This document shows positions 34,600-46,114 of a stretch of DNA of 64,000 nucleotides, piece after piece. The translations under genes and the position numbers were made by a program. The notes under the pieces were generated by a model that saw only the letters and a list, made by a program, of their open reading frames with translations, ran no database searches and was not told where the DNA came from. Source of the DNA: Actinostola sp. cb2023 (Eukaryota; Cnidaria; Anthozoa; Actiniaria; Actinostolidae); assembly GCA_033675265.1 (NCBI GenBank), contig JAUJYZ010000343.1, positions 62,001-126,000 on the forward strand. Reading direction: 5' to 3'. The stretch's first letter is position 1; the number at the start of each line of letters is the position of its first letter.

Positions 34600-35948
34600 T
34601 AAATGTGGTCAGCGGTCGTCTAACCAAATATTGCATGCCAATCAGTCACTCATTGAAACAAATACAGAATCAATCTAAAAAGTTGGTTGTGGTATCCAAA
34701 ACACCGTTGTTATGAGTTTTCTGGCGTTATTTTCGGTTGCCCGATAATAAGTTTCGGTTGCCCGATAATAAGTTTTGGTTGCCCGATAATACGTTTGGGT
34801 GGTCGATAATACGTTCCTGGCACATCGAATTACATTGACGTATTTCTACTCCAACAACCGATCTCTCGACGGTTTGAAGTTACATAAAATACTTATTAAG
34901 GATTGAAAATGATCTTCAAGGTAAGTACAAAGTGCTAACTTTTTGAAGCGCACAAATATACGCCTTTTTCTAAACTGCCCGATAATAGGTGTCAATACAG
35001 GTAATTCGTACCTATTATCGACCATTCCCTATTATCGACCGTTTGTAAAGAAAAAATTATCTCTCTGCAGCACGAAATGATCTTGGAAAACCACCAAAGG
35101 GTCAAGTTCTAGTTGCCGCAACGAACACAAATGTAGAGTTTTCGTTCGATCTTTGAACAATAAAATGAAAAAACCCCATACCTTTGTAATTTAGCAGCAA
35201 TCTCCTCTTCTTTTATGCGCGATGTTGCATTTACATCGGTGAAAAAAATGCTTGAAAGCCACTGGTGTCCTTGATAAATACCCATGAAAAGAGACCAGAG
35301 AAAGCAGTCATCCATCTTGCATCCCATGGTACCATTCGGTTTTGTTTTTGAAGCAGTTTCCGCTGATCATAAATGGTGGACTCGTAAGTGCCTGCGATAC
35401 CTATTATCGACCACCCAGCTGTTGCTTCAATACAAATCTTGCGCACGAAGGGGATTGGTGGGAAGTTTTCGGAAAAAAAAAATGATTGTCTAGACTTGCC
35501 CGAATTCCCGGCAAATTTCGTGATTTTTGCATAAGGTACTAAACAGCTAAACTTTTCATCGGATAAGTTTAAAAGGTACGTATAAATACTTTTTTTAGAA
35601 TAAAATGCAATTGTTTTGCAAACACTGCCATTTTAAGTCCCTTCCCCACAACCTTTTCCGAAAAAAAATCTAATTCACTCTAATAATCAAAATATGACCA
35701 TTTTTTCTTTACTCGAATAAGCCAAAAAAACATTGCAAATACCCCTCGGCTTGAAATTATACCCTTTAGCATCCTTTAGCGGTAGCTAGTTTCCACATGA
35801 TCGCCGACGATCGCACATGTTCAGAGGTTGAAATAGCTGCAGCAAAACTCAATATTTCCCGGGGAGGGGGTACCCTGGCAATTTTTGTGCCGCCTTGACC
35901 TCAAAACTGATCCTATTTCAGACCTAAGATTTCAGCCCCAAGCTTAAA

Positions 35949-37663
35949 AGGTGGAGGCTAAAAGGGATGCCTCAAAAGGACCTCATTAAATATTCAATTC
36001 CACGACGTCACGGATAATGTACGACAATCCCCCAAGCTCATTTCCCGAAGAATCAAATTCAATATGGCGGAACACATGGGGAAATCAAAATGCACAATCG
36101 CTGGCTCTGAGTGTACTGAAAGTTTTATTTATTATGATGGAGCCGTGATGAGTATTATCGATTATAACCCATCGATAAATTTTTGCGCTCGCCCATTGGT
36201 TAAAACGGGTCACGTGGTACAATTTCACTGGACGGATGTCAGGTAATATCCCCCAGTTTTGAGATGATATCCCCCACTTTGGAGAAAAACTAAATTATCT
36301 GAACTTTTTTAAGACTGTAATGCATTTTTAATAGGTAAATTAGCTTGTACAACATACATGTAGTGTACTTGTTCCTTTTTGGGGGATTTTAACGTCGATA
36401 CGACAGGTATTTGATGTATTTTTATAATTTTTCGATCGTTGAACTACGAACAAACGTCAAAATCGGCGCCCAAAAAGTCACTCAAATAAAACCCAAAATA
36501 TCATGAAACCCACTCAAAAAGCTTCAAAAACTATCAGTCTTTTATTTTCGAATACGTTTTTAGAAGTTTACACATGAAAAGATTTCAAACGGAACGGATA
36601 TTTGAACTCGATCGAAACTTGTTTTCTTCATCCGTCATTTTGTTTCGGTTTCTTCAACATTCAAGTCGACGTAGAAAATTTATCGAAGGGTAATAAAATA
36701 AATAAACCCCTTTCTGGCTTACTGGTATATCGGCTGATAATGTCCTTGGCTTAGAGATGGTCCTCAAAATATCACAGTTGCCCTCGAAGCTTCGCTTCTC
36801 GGCCAACTGTTCATTTTTCGGACCATCTCTCAGCCGCGGACATTATCAGCCGATATACCAGCCGCCAGAAGGGGTTTATTTACTAATTATCACTGTATGT
36901 TCATTTTTATCGGAGAATATTTGTTATCAATGTTCAGAATCACATATAGTGTCACAATCTAACGCCTCATTTTAATCGTATTGATTCCTCTCCAATAAAC
37001 TCTATGCTATCCATGTCTACTCAAGAAAAAAAACCTTTTCCTCAAAAAAGTTTGCCCTTGTGTCAGTTCCCAAACAATTGCCGCCGAAAGGGATTTTTTA
37101 AATTAAACTCTTCAAAGACCCTGCTCGTACACCGTGTCTAGACAGCACGCGGTATTGATTTTGTGTCAATTTCTCAACTTGGCAATTACAAAGAGCATTT
37201 CATTTTGATTTTTCTCGGTAGTAAATAAAAATCATACAATGACATCCTGCGAGAAACGAATAAATGTGGCAGTTGGCACACTGAACTGCAATTTCACACC
37301 AAAACCGATCTTGCAAGTCACCTACAGAACACTGACAGCCGATTCAAGTATACCTCACCAGGGATACAGGCCGGGATGAGCTCATTCAGTATCTGCGCTA
37401 ACTTAATAATGTTCATAGCGAATCCATGAGTCACGGCAGGGATTTAGTTATTTTAAAATTTAAAACAATCCCACTCTTTCCCGCATTATTATTACCAAAA
37501 CATTAACGCCTCTGGCTCAATATAATGCAGTTCTCAAAATTCCTGTCGATCAGCCGATCCAAAAAAAAAAGAAACCCGACAACTCTTTTGTAGAGCGTCA
37601 ACTGACGTCATGAAAATGAATATTTAATAAGGTCCTTTTGAGGCATCCCTTTTAGCCTCCACC
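35949..37663. mobile_element. hAT-like non-autonomous element with 8-bp target duplication
   Basis: AGCTTAAA at 35941-35948 and again at 37664-37671 flank inverted ends AGGTGGAGGCTAAAAGGGAT and AAAAGGGATGCCTC-complement. The arms extend about 60 bp (GCCTCAAAAGGACCT, TTAATATTCA, GACGTCA). An 8-bp duplication suits hAT (or P) elements. No transposase frame inside. A second palindrome at 36702-36889 is nested in it. Confidence 0.8.
36702..36889. repeat. Nested palindromic repeat
   Basis: AAACCCCTTTCTGG...GGTATATCGGCTGATAATGT and its complement ...CCAGAAGGGGTTT, with inner arms AGAGATGGTCC/GGACCATCTCT. It is a MITE-like hairpin inside the hAT-like insertion. Confidence 0.75.
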
Positions 37664-38134
37664 AGCTTAAACAATACCCCATCACATTGGCAATTTATCA
37701 ACAGATAAGATATAATAGTCGATAGATAACCAGGGGGGGTGGGGGAATATATACCCTATCCCAGACCAAATGGAGCGAGAAATGTGATCACAAAAAAGCT
37801 ACATCCCAATATCACAGACCAAAAAGATAAATTAGTTATCCTATCCCCGACCTTTAAAACCACACCTGATGAAGAGGCACATCCCCTTGAAGATGTATGG
37901 GATTACCCTCCCCAGGTATATTTTACTAAGATACCCAGCGTACTTTGCGAGCCGCAATGGGAAAAAATGGGAAGGGAGAAATGAGTCATGAGTCAATTAT
38001 TTATACACATTATTATAAAAAAAACGGGGTTTTCTTGCTACGCGTGCAAACATAAAAAAGAAACTGATATGAATTGTTACCGTCTTTTGCAACAACAGTA
38101 TTTTGTGTTGACTTTCTACTTAGGGTTATTAAAT

Positions 38135-39343
38135 ATGCCAAAGGAGAAATGGAAACTATGGAACGACGAGAATATGCTGGCTGCAATCGACGTGGTTAAG
38201 GAGGGAATGCCGGTACGCAAAGCGGCGACAACGTTCAATGTCCCTCGATCGAGCTTAAATGACCGTATTCAAGGACGGGTTCTGCATGGCAGTAAGAGCA
38301 GCCCGGAGAAAATGTTAACCAGTGATGAGGAGAAGCTTGCCAAGTACCTAATCTTCGCCAGCAATCAGGGATACGGAAAAAGCAAGGAGATCATTCTATT
38401 CATGGCCACCTCAATTGCAAAAAAGCGGACCAAGAATATACAAGGGAACTGTTTGAGCGAGAAGTGGTGGAGAGGATTTTTAAATCGACACCCTGAATTA
38501 TCGTTGAGGGCTTCCCAAAACTTTGGTTTGGTCAGGACACTCATCACAAGGCCACTGATCAAGGCTTTTTATAAGCGACTTCTGGATACGATGACGCAGA
38601 ATCAGTACGGTGGAAACCTAACAGACAAGCCACACCTAATATTCAACTGTGACGAAAGCGGCTTCGAATTCAACGCCATCAATAAGATAGTTGCAGCCGC
38701 CAGAGGAGCCACACATGTCCCTCGCATAAGCAAAGGCCAGCACGAAAAGGTCACTGTATTGGCATGCAGCTCGGCCGCTGGAAACAGTCTACCTCCAATG
38801 TTTATTTATAAAAGCCTGTCGGGTAGACTACCTAATGGCGTGAAAGAAGGTGCTCCTGAGGGTACTTTATTTGTTGCGTAAAAATCAGGATGGATCGACA
38901 AAGACCTGTACTTACAATGGTTCAAGGAACTGTTCCTTAGGCCCATTCCATCAGAAAGACCTGTGCTGCTCATTATGGATGGCCACAAATCGCATGTCAC
39001 AGAGGATCTCATCCTTACGGCTGCAGAAAATAAGATCCTGGTGTTCTGTTTGCCAGCACATGCCAGCCATCTCCTGCAGCCATTATATCTATCTTTGTTT
39101 GGTCCAATGAAAAAGGGGTGGACAAGGGCGTGCGCTGCATTCCACCATTTAACATCCGCAGTGGTCACACAGAGAAATTTTGCCAGGCTATTTAATGTTG
39201 CATGGAATGCAAGCAACACGCCAGATGTGGTGCGGGGAGGATTTAGGAGAGCAGGAATATTTCCGTACAATCCTGCAGCTTTTCATTACGAGAAGCTTTC
39301 TCAGTTAGTACATGTAGCTACACCTCCGCTTGCCTGCAAGTAA
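38135..39343 (+). pseudogene. pogo-type transposase, copy 2 (one stop, third Asp lost)
   Basis: The ATG at 38135 (MPKEKWKLWND) matches the start of copy 1; an earlier in-frame ATG at 37988 has no counterpart. The continuous N-terminus shows the psq-type HTH (AATTFNVPRSSLNDRI) and CENP-B-type HTH (SEKWWRGFLNRHP). The catalytic core keeps FNCDESGFEF and LIMDGHKSH. TAA at 38878-38880 replaces the Gln of copy 1's NAQKSGW, and the third metal ligand in QPLDLSLFG reads QPLYLSLFG, so the enzyme is inactive even if the stop is ignored. The frame ends at TAA 39341-39343. The next 590 bp are unlike copy 1, probably an insertion or an intron. Confidence 0.85.
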
Positions 39344-39936
39344 GCTTTCCTGGATATTATTGCTTTCTGAAATGCAATCTATACAAATTACAATTGAAAT
39401 TGTTATCATTAACATTGGAATTGTTTACAATAATATTGTATTATAATATTTCTATTCTTGGCTTTCACCTACGTCATCGAAAATTTTCCCAGGACTTATA
39501 TAGAACAAAACCTTCATAGGCCGAAAGAGCAGCCAAAACCATATATCTCAGCCGAAGTTTTAGTTAAAAGAAGTTTTAGATACGAAGATATGAGCGATCG
39601 CTTATGCTCATAATTTAGTTAAAATGTATGGGTCCGCCATGTTGGTGTCATGGCGGCCAAATCACGAAGACTGAAAATCATGTTTAATTGCAAATACTTC
39701 AAGTTTTCAATAGCTATATTCATCAAAATAAAGTTACCCATCATCTACAAAGTTAAAATCGTATTATTTCAAACAAATTTTCCTATTTCTATGGCTTTTG
39801 AAAATGCGTGACTGTATTGCGTGACAGAATTTGACTTGCAATAAAACGAAAACCAAACATCTAAATTACAAAATTATTTTGGTAAGAATTTTCTTATAAC
39901 GATATAAACAACATATCCAGCAAACAGTTTTGTGAG
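39344..39936. other. Spacer unique to pogo copy 2
   Basis: About 590 bp between the transposase and Pro-rich parts with no counterpart in copy 1 and no frame. A GTAAGC donor-like string at 39341 and an AG at about 39983 would permit an intron, but an unrecognised insertion is equally possible. Confidence 0.35.
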
Positions 39937-41169
39937 GTGAATAGTTTGGATTTTAGCTTTTTGATGACGTCATGTGAAAACCAAGAATTGTCTTTGCATG
40001 CTGGTGCACAATCCCCTGCCATACCTCCCACTTCAACAACACATGCAGGCACCGCCCAAGCAATGCCTCAAGCCACCTTCAGAGCCGCTGCCGTTCCTAC
40101 CACACCGCCCATTGCCACCACTTCACCTCAAGCAGCCACCTTTCATACACCATCGCCTCACAGAGTCCCTACCACGCCATTAATACCGTCCAGTGCCACC
40201 ACTTCACCTCAAGCAGCCACCTTTCATACACCATCGCCTTACAGAGTCCCTACCACGCCATTCACACCTTGCAGTGCAACAGCTTCGCCTCAAGCAGCCG
40301 CCTTCCATACACGATCGCCTCACAGAGTTCCTACCATGCCATCCACACCTGCATCTCCCATTTTTACTCCACTTCTCCCACCATTCCAGTTCTCGCCAGT
40401 GCCATCACCAGAACCCTTTAATTTTTGCAATGATATCATTCCACCATCACCAACTTCTAGTTCATGTGCTTGTAATACTGCCTGCTCTTGCCTTTGCAAT
40501 GGGAATGAATCATTCTGTACATGCATTGGGTTCATTCCAAATATCATGCCGCCTACCCCTACAGCTCCTACAGCCTACAGGCAGCCATATACTATATCCA
40601 CACATGATGGCGATATCGAGATAGATGAAGGGCTCTGCTCCATCATGATAGAGCCATGCAGCTGGCGATCTGGGGGTAAAAAAAGAATAAATCATGCACT
40701 AAACCCATCTAATAGATGCATAACAGGAGAGGCATTTCTCCAGGCACTTCGTCTCTAAAGGGAACAGAAAGAAAAACTACCAAAAGAAAAAGAAAAACTA
40801 AAAAAAGGAAAAGAAAAAGAAGAAAAGAAAAAAGCAAGAGCGAAGGTAGCAGAGGAGCGTAAAAGAAAAGTACTTGAAATGAAGAAGCAGAAAATGCAGG
40901 CAAAAATCCAGAAAGAACAAGGAAAGCTGAAAAAGACAAAAACAAGAAAGAAAACGAATGTGAGTACAGAAGAAGAGAAGGAGACTTACCTCTGTAAGAA
41001 GTGCAAAAAGGCATATAAAGCTGGAGAAGAGGACTGGGTCGAGTATTATTATTGTAGCCAGTGGTTTCACATGATGTGCACAGACATACCAGTGCTAGAT
41101 TCACTCGATCAAATTGATTACACCTGTGACGAGTGCCAGGCAGAAGGCTTTCCATCCCATAATGACTAA
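39937..41169 (+). pseudogene. Pro-rich, coiled-coil and PHD-like part of pogo element copy 2
   Basis: One frame throughout, broken only by TAA at 40756-40758. It begins with a Pro/Thr-rich region containing three 27-residue repeats (81-bp period: 40121, 40202, 40283) with SPQAATFHTPSPHRVPTTP. A Cys-rich CACNTACSCLC block follows, then YTISTHDGDIEIDEGLCSIM and NPSNRCITGEAFL as in copy 1, a Lys-rich coil, and a PHD-like finger at about 40990-41140. In the finger the second Cys pair reads EYYYC where copy 1 has ECDYC, so one zinc ligand is lost (Cys to Tyr). Confidence 0.75.
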
Positions 41170-41340
41170 GACAATTATATATTTTTGATTTTTTATCACT
41201 ATAAAGTATTAAACACAATAATTAACTTTTCCCATTTATTTCTGTGTGCCATAAGAAATGTTTTTCCTGTGGCTTTTTTAATAGAAATAAGTGAAATGGG
41301 TGGGTATTGTGAATAAAATGCTTTTCACTTTGTTCATTTC

Positions 41341-42478
41341 CAATTAGCCATTAACAAAACGAGCAGGGGACTGGGAATGAGTTTATTAGAATTAATGCAA
41401 TTACGAAATGTGATTTGAGCGAATTCTGTCGGAATTATAAGCTTTTGAAATTGTGTTGTCGATCCAAAATTTTACAGTGAATGTATGGTTCGGATGGACA
41501 GCGTCAAAAAATTACAGAGTTTGTATGGGAAAATAGACATGTTTGATGCCCTCTAGCATTGTCAATATTAAGCCGAAGTTCACCAAACTTTCCAGACTAG
41601 CTAAGTTTGATCTGCTCTCTCAGAAAATGATGCCCATTTTTGCTAGTTTCTTATTTAATTAGTTTTACGGACTTGGTCCCAGTCCCCTGCTCGTTTTGTT
41701 AATGGCTAATTCATTCTCATACCCAGAGCCCACTCCTCATTTGGTTTGTCGTAGGCTCTGGGAAACCCTGAAATTTTAGCGAATTTCATTGGCTGTTGAA
41801 ATCAACAATGAATGATCGTATTTGATTGGTCCATGAGATAAACAAAGATTCAAACTTGCAAAGCGAACGAAGCGAATGACAGCGACGGTTGTAGTAATTT
41901 CATACAATATTATTTTCAAAAACTATATATACCTTTTTTGAATAATAAATCAATGGAAATGAGTGACTCATTGACTGTGTAGACATAAATTCGTAAAGGG
42001 AGATCTAGATCTAACAATACATAAATTATAAAAGTAACGTAACGGCTACAGACACAATCGATCGTACTCGCTTTGAGTATTCAAAGGAATATTTTTATAA
42101 TTCAAGAGAAACAATAACAAAGTGGAAGACAGGAATGTTCACATGCAAGATTATATTAGAACATGTATTTATCGTCCAGCCTTTATTGCAACAGAGCCAG
42201 AGAAGAACCGATGATGAACGTCGAAGGGATTTTAAACGACTACATGAAGATAAATGTACAAACTTGTGTACTTGTTACATTGTTTGAATATTCAAACCAA
42301 CGTGAACACTAGGTAGCCAGTAGACTCTTCCACAGTACCTGCTCTCAACGGTCTTTAGTATGAGCATGCGCTCTGACGACTTGGTCGTCAAAATTTGACG
42401 ACCGAGCAACAGGGTTTCCCAGAGCCAGCGACAAACCAAATGAGGAGTGGGCTCTGGGTACGAGAATGTGGCTAATTG
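41341..42478. mobile_element. Inverted-repeat element split by a MULE-type MITE
   Basis: CAATTAGCCATTAACAAAAC at 41341 and its complement ending GGCTAATTG at 42478; arms continue GAGCAGGGGACTGGGA/TCCCAGTCCCCTGCTC. The right arm is interrupted 9 bp from its end by the element at 41712-42468. Confidence 0.8.
41712..42468. mobile_element. MULE-type MITE family A, copy 1 (9-bp target duplication)
   Basis: TGGCTAATT at 41703-41711 and 42469-42477 flank ends CATTCTCATACCCAGAGCCC and its complement. Arms of about 50 bp include TTTGGTTTGTCG. A 9-bp duplication is typical of Mutator-like elements. Copy 2 is at 57731-58461. No transposase inside. Confidence 0.85.
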
Positions 42479-43722
42479 TTTTATCACCTGGATATTGAAA
42501 TGTAACAAAGTCATTATTTTGCAATTAAGCTTTTAAAATAAGCTTCTTTGTTGGTACTAAACTTACCCGGTTTTCTAGACATTAATAAACGTCATTCTTC
42601 TCCTCTACTCAAATAAATGACAAACCAAATCAAAGATTTCCACTTTTTCTCTTCGGTAAAAATTGTTTTTCGAATATCGAATGCCAATTTCGTTAGTAGG
42701 CATCGCGCTGTCGATAATAGGTCATGCTGGGTCGATAATAGGTTTTAGGCTGGTCGATAATAGATCCTCACGGTCGATAATAGGTCGTTCAAGCACATTT
42801 TTGTACGCTCAATTTTCGCCAAGACCATCGTTTATCAGGTAGGATTTTGTACGCTCAATTTTCGCCAAGACCATCGTTTATCAAGTAGGAAATGTTCGAT
42901 AAACGTATTTAACAAAGCTTAAAGTTTCATATGATGTACATAGAATAATAATCGAACATTTCTTTATGATATCTATGGCGCGAGAACGTTCATGGTCGAT
43001 AATATTAATAGGTACGGATACCTTATCCTTTTCATATGCAGCCCGAAGAAGTCCTCCATCGGCTGTATTTAAGTTATATTAAAGCACATTGGGAAGAATG
43101 TGACATGCGCTATATAAGAACGACCATTATTATTATTATTATTACTTCTTTTGACAAGTAAAAACAAGCTAAAAAGTTTAATAACAGTGGTAATGACTAA
43201 TGTACCGGCGGCGACTTTTAATAGGAAAAACGATTAGTAACATGTAAGTTACTGTAGTTTTCGAAGTCAAGCAACTACAAATACTTTCTATATCGTAAAA
43301 AGAACGAATAAACGCTGTATCGGAAAGCGAAACTCAATCACATAAACTTCAATTGCAAGTCAAAAGGCCTGTGAATGTTGAGTTGTGATTCTGATTTGGC
43401 GCCATTTTCTTCTCGCTTTCGTTTCGTGTCGACTGAAGAAATGCTTGCACAGATGGTTTGCAGTGTTACTTTCGGCTTAAAATATCATAAATACCGTACA
43501 AAACTAGAAGAACGTACTTATCATCATTTACTGACCTGAAATCCCAAGTAGAAGCGACAAAATGCTTGCTGGAAGTCCTGAAAACTCCGCTTTTTACGAG
43601 ACAAAAAACCCACGAAAACCAAATCCAACGCAAAGCGACAAGCGAGCAAACATGTCCCACAATGCATTGCTAGGTTTGTCCGTAGCACAGGTAGCCCTAG
43701 ACTTAGCCTGCGTAGCGGCGCA

Positions 43723-43832
43723 CGGGAAAAGGGAAGGAGGGAGGGGGAAGGGGGGAAGGAGGAGGAGGAGGAGAGGGAGGGAGGAGACGGGGGGGGGATA
43801 GGGGAGAGGCGATTGGGGAGAGAGCGGAAGGG
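43723..43832 (+). repeat. Polypurine G-rich tract
   Basis: About 110 bases almost wholly A and G with many GGG/GGGG runs. It could form triplex or quadruplex DNA. Frames across it (Gly/Arg-rich) are compositional artefacts. Confidence 0.85.
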
Positions 43833-45577
43833 AACGCCTGCAATGAAACCCCCACATTCCTCAATACACCCCCTAATTACTCGGGCCCTTCCGAAGGAAG
43901 CCCGAGTTTTAAAATGGAGAATTTTTATTTTTATTTTTATTTTTTCATGGTCACGGAATGAAGAAGAAATGCGAAGAATGAAGAAAGAATGCGATGTATT
44001 TGATCGTATCGAGTTTCAAGATTTCTCAGCAGATAAATAAAGGGAAAACAAACCACACACAGGACTCACGAGACTTGAATCTTAGTTTTGAAAGCAGCTG
44101 TAGATCATCAAGCTATTAAAGGTCAGGATTCTAGTTGATCGTTCGACGATGAAGCTAAGGCGCGTTTGTTTTTGTTATAAATGAAACGACATCTTTCAGA
44201 GTGGGCCCACACGAATCGGCGTATGCTTTTGTCTGTGAAATGAGCGTGTGAAAGCCCGTGTTTTTGAAATGAACTCAAAAAGTATCATGACCTCGCTATG
44301 TTGTCATGTTTGTTCCTAATTGTAATAGTACGTGTACAGCTATGTCCTTGAGTATTTATAATTAAACTCACGACCAGCGATGTAACCGTACATCTATTGA
44401 CAAAAAGCTATATGTACAGAATTAAGTCATGCAAACAGTCGAGCCAGTCGAGCTATTTTCAGTACCTCATGATGGATGTTTATTTCATTCCACGTTTGCA
44501 AAGTTTATTTTTATAGGCCATGCCGTTAAAAACCCGTTAGCAGCTTCGTCGAGCTTCGCCAGATCATAGTCTGAATCGTCTGGATGTTATATTATTATGT
44601 CTCTGAAGCTAGAGAGCGAGGGTTTGATTTTCCAGTAGATTTTGTTTTGATAGCTAATCTCGCTTTGCTTGCTGCCTGACTGTCGTCACGCGCCGTGAAA
44701 AACTGCTTAAAAAGTATCCGTCAGTAAAACGAAACACATTTCTCAGATATATAATGATGGATGTTTATTTGATTCGACGTTTGAAAAATTCAGAAGGAAA
44801 AGAAATCGTATCAATCGTACTTCAAAACTTCATCAAAGCAAAGGCGAGCAAGGTCAATGTACGAAATTTGGGATCATGCCAAAGTAGTTTTAATAGCCTA
44901 TTTATATACTTGTTCTATGCTCAAACGGGTCAAATAGTTCGCTCTTGTTAAAACAGAACTTCCACGCTCAAAACAGGTCAGTAAACGGCAAAAATACAAT
45001 CGAAATCAAAACGTCCTTAGATTTTAGGGATCTATTACAGAAGAAGACGCTCAGTGACGAGGGAGACTATTTGTGTCGGTGACTCATAGATAAAGATCTC
45101 CGACTCTTCAAGGTACGCTGTGGTACGTCTTTAAACGTATTTGAGGTCACTTGAGGTCACATCTTAAATCTAACAGAAGCAGCTTTTGATTTTTAATCGA
45201 TAATTCCTTTCTGATTTCGAGATAAATCGAACAAGATCTTTCAATGTATAGGCAGAGACAGCAGATTGGTCGAGCTTAGCAAAGCCTAGGGGTTCAAACT
45301 CGTCTATCTTAAGCCGCAGCTTAGGTAGTGTTGACCCGGCATTTATGCGAGTCGTTTTTGACTTTTCTAAGCCAGGGCTTAGCGAACTCGTGTCTTGCTT
45401 GTAAAAGCAGTAAATGAGCCAACGTTTCATGCTGATTCAAGACCAGTTCAACTTAGAACAGAAAGGAAGATAATTTCAATTTCTCAGAATGAATTGGTCA
45501 TAGCTTTCATTAATATTATGGCATTGTCAGAGATGATAGCATTCCATACTATTATGTTGTCATAGTGAGTATGCCAT
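43833..45577. other. No gene seen; shares an end motif with 62424-62464
   Basis: TACTCGGGCCCTTCCGAAGG...AGCCCGAGT at 43878-43913 recurs as TACTCGGGCACTTCTGGAGG...CCCGAGT at 62424-62455, and ACGGGTCAAATAGTT occurs in both regions. This suggests copies of one unidentified repeat. Frames here are short and unconvincing. Confidence 0.4.
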
Positions 45578-46083
45578 GTTGTCATGGTGATGGTAGTTGT
45601 CATAGTGAGGGTTGTTGTCATGGTGATATTGGTACGCGGTGATGGTTGTTGTCATGGTGATGGTTGTTGTCATGGTGATTACTAATAGATAGCTATTGTT
45701 CTTAGGTGACTGGCATTGTGCATACGTTCTTCTTTATGGTCCGAGAAAACTAGAAACTGTCGAAGAATCGTCTTGACTTTTGTTACAGTAACGGTGTAAT
45801 TCCTTGTCGCTCCCTGGTAAAGACATGATGACAGAGAAAACTGATTAAGCTAAGCAGACAGACAGACAGACAGACAGATTGAAAGAGAGACAGACAGACA
45901 GATTGAAAGAGAGATAGACAGATAGACATATGCATTAAGAAAGATACCGGTAGACAGACAGACAGACAGACATTAAGAAAGATAAATAGACAGACAGACA
46001 GACAGATTGAAAGAGAGACAGACAGATAGACATATGCATTAAGAAAGATACCGGTAGACAGACAGACAGACAGACATTAAGAA

Positions 46084-46114
<31 letters not shown>

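Larger units (their letters stand above)
29870..34995 (+). mobile_element. pogo/Tigger-type DNA transposon with PHD finger, copy 1
   Basis: Target TA at 29868-29869, terminal repeat TTGGCACCTATTATCGGGC; at the right GCCCGATAATAGGTGTCAA ends at 34995, then TA. Between them lie a pogo-type transposase (30680-32097) and a coil-PHD region (to 32914). Copies of CCTATTATCGGGC (or inverse) stand at 29876, 29893 and about 30250 on the left, and at 34739, 34760, 34781, about 34800 and 34977 on the right, inverted relative to the left set. TA target and DDD transposase fit the Tc1/mariner/pogo superfamily. Several coding frameshifts show the copy is no longer autonomous. A TTAA MITE, a palindrome and a SINE have inserted in its 3' half. 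Confidence 0.8.
35005..43018 (+). mobile_element. pogo/Tigger-type DNA transposon with PHD finger, copy 2
   Basis: The left end (TTCGTACCTATTATCGACC) starts at about 35005, only 9 bp after copy 1 ends. The right end is GGTCGATAATA...GGTACGGA to 43018, then TA. Sites CCTATTATCGACC stand at 35011, 35028 and 35400; inverse GGTCGATAATAGG sites at about 42709, 42729, 42751 and 42771, plus one at the terminus. The site layout matches copy 1, including the 17-bp spacing of the first two. It carries a transposase (38135-39343, one stop) and a coil-PHD part (39937-41169, one stop). It was enlarged to 8 kb by a hAT-like insertion at 35949-37663 and nested MITEs at 41341-42478. Confidence 0.8.

Noticed and set aside
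43562..43801. Gly/Arg-rich ORF end
   Set aside because: Compositional product of the polypurine tract.
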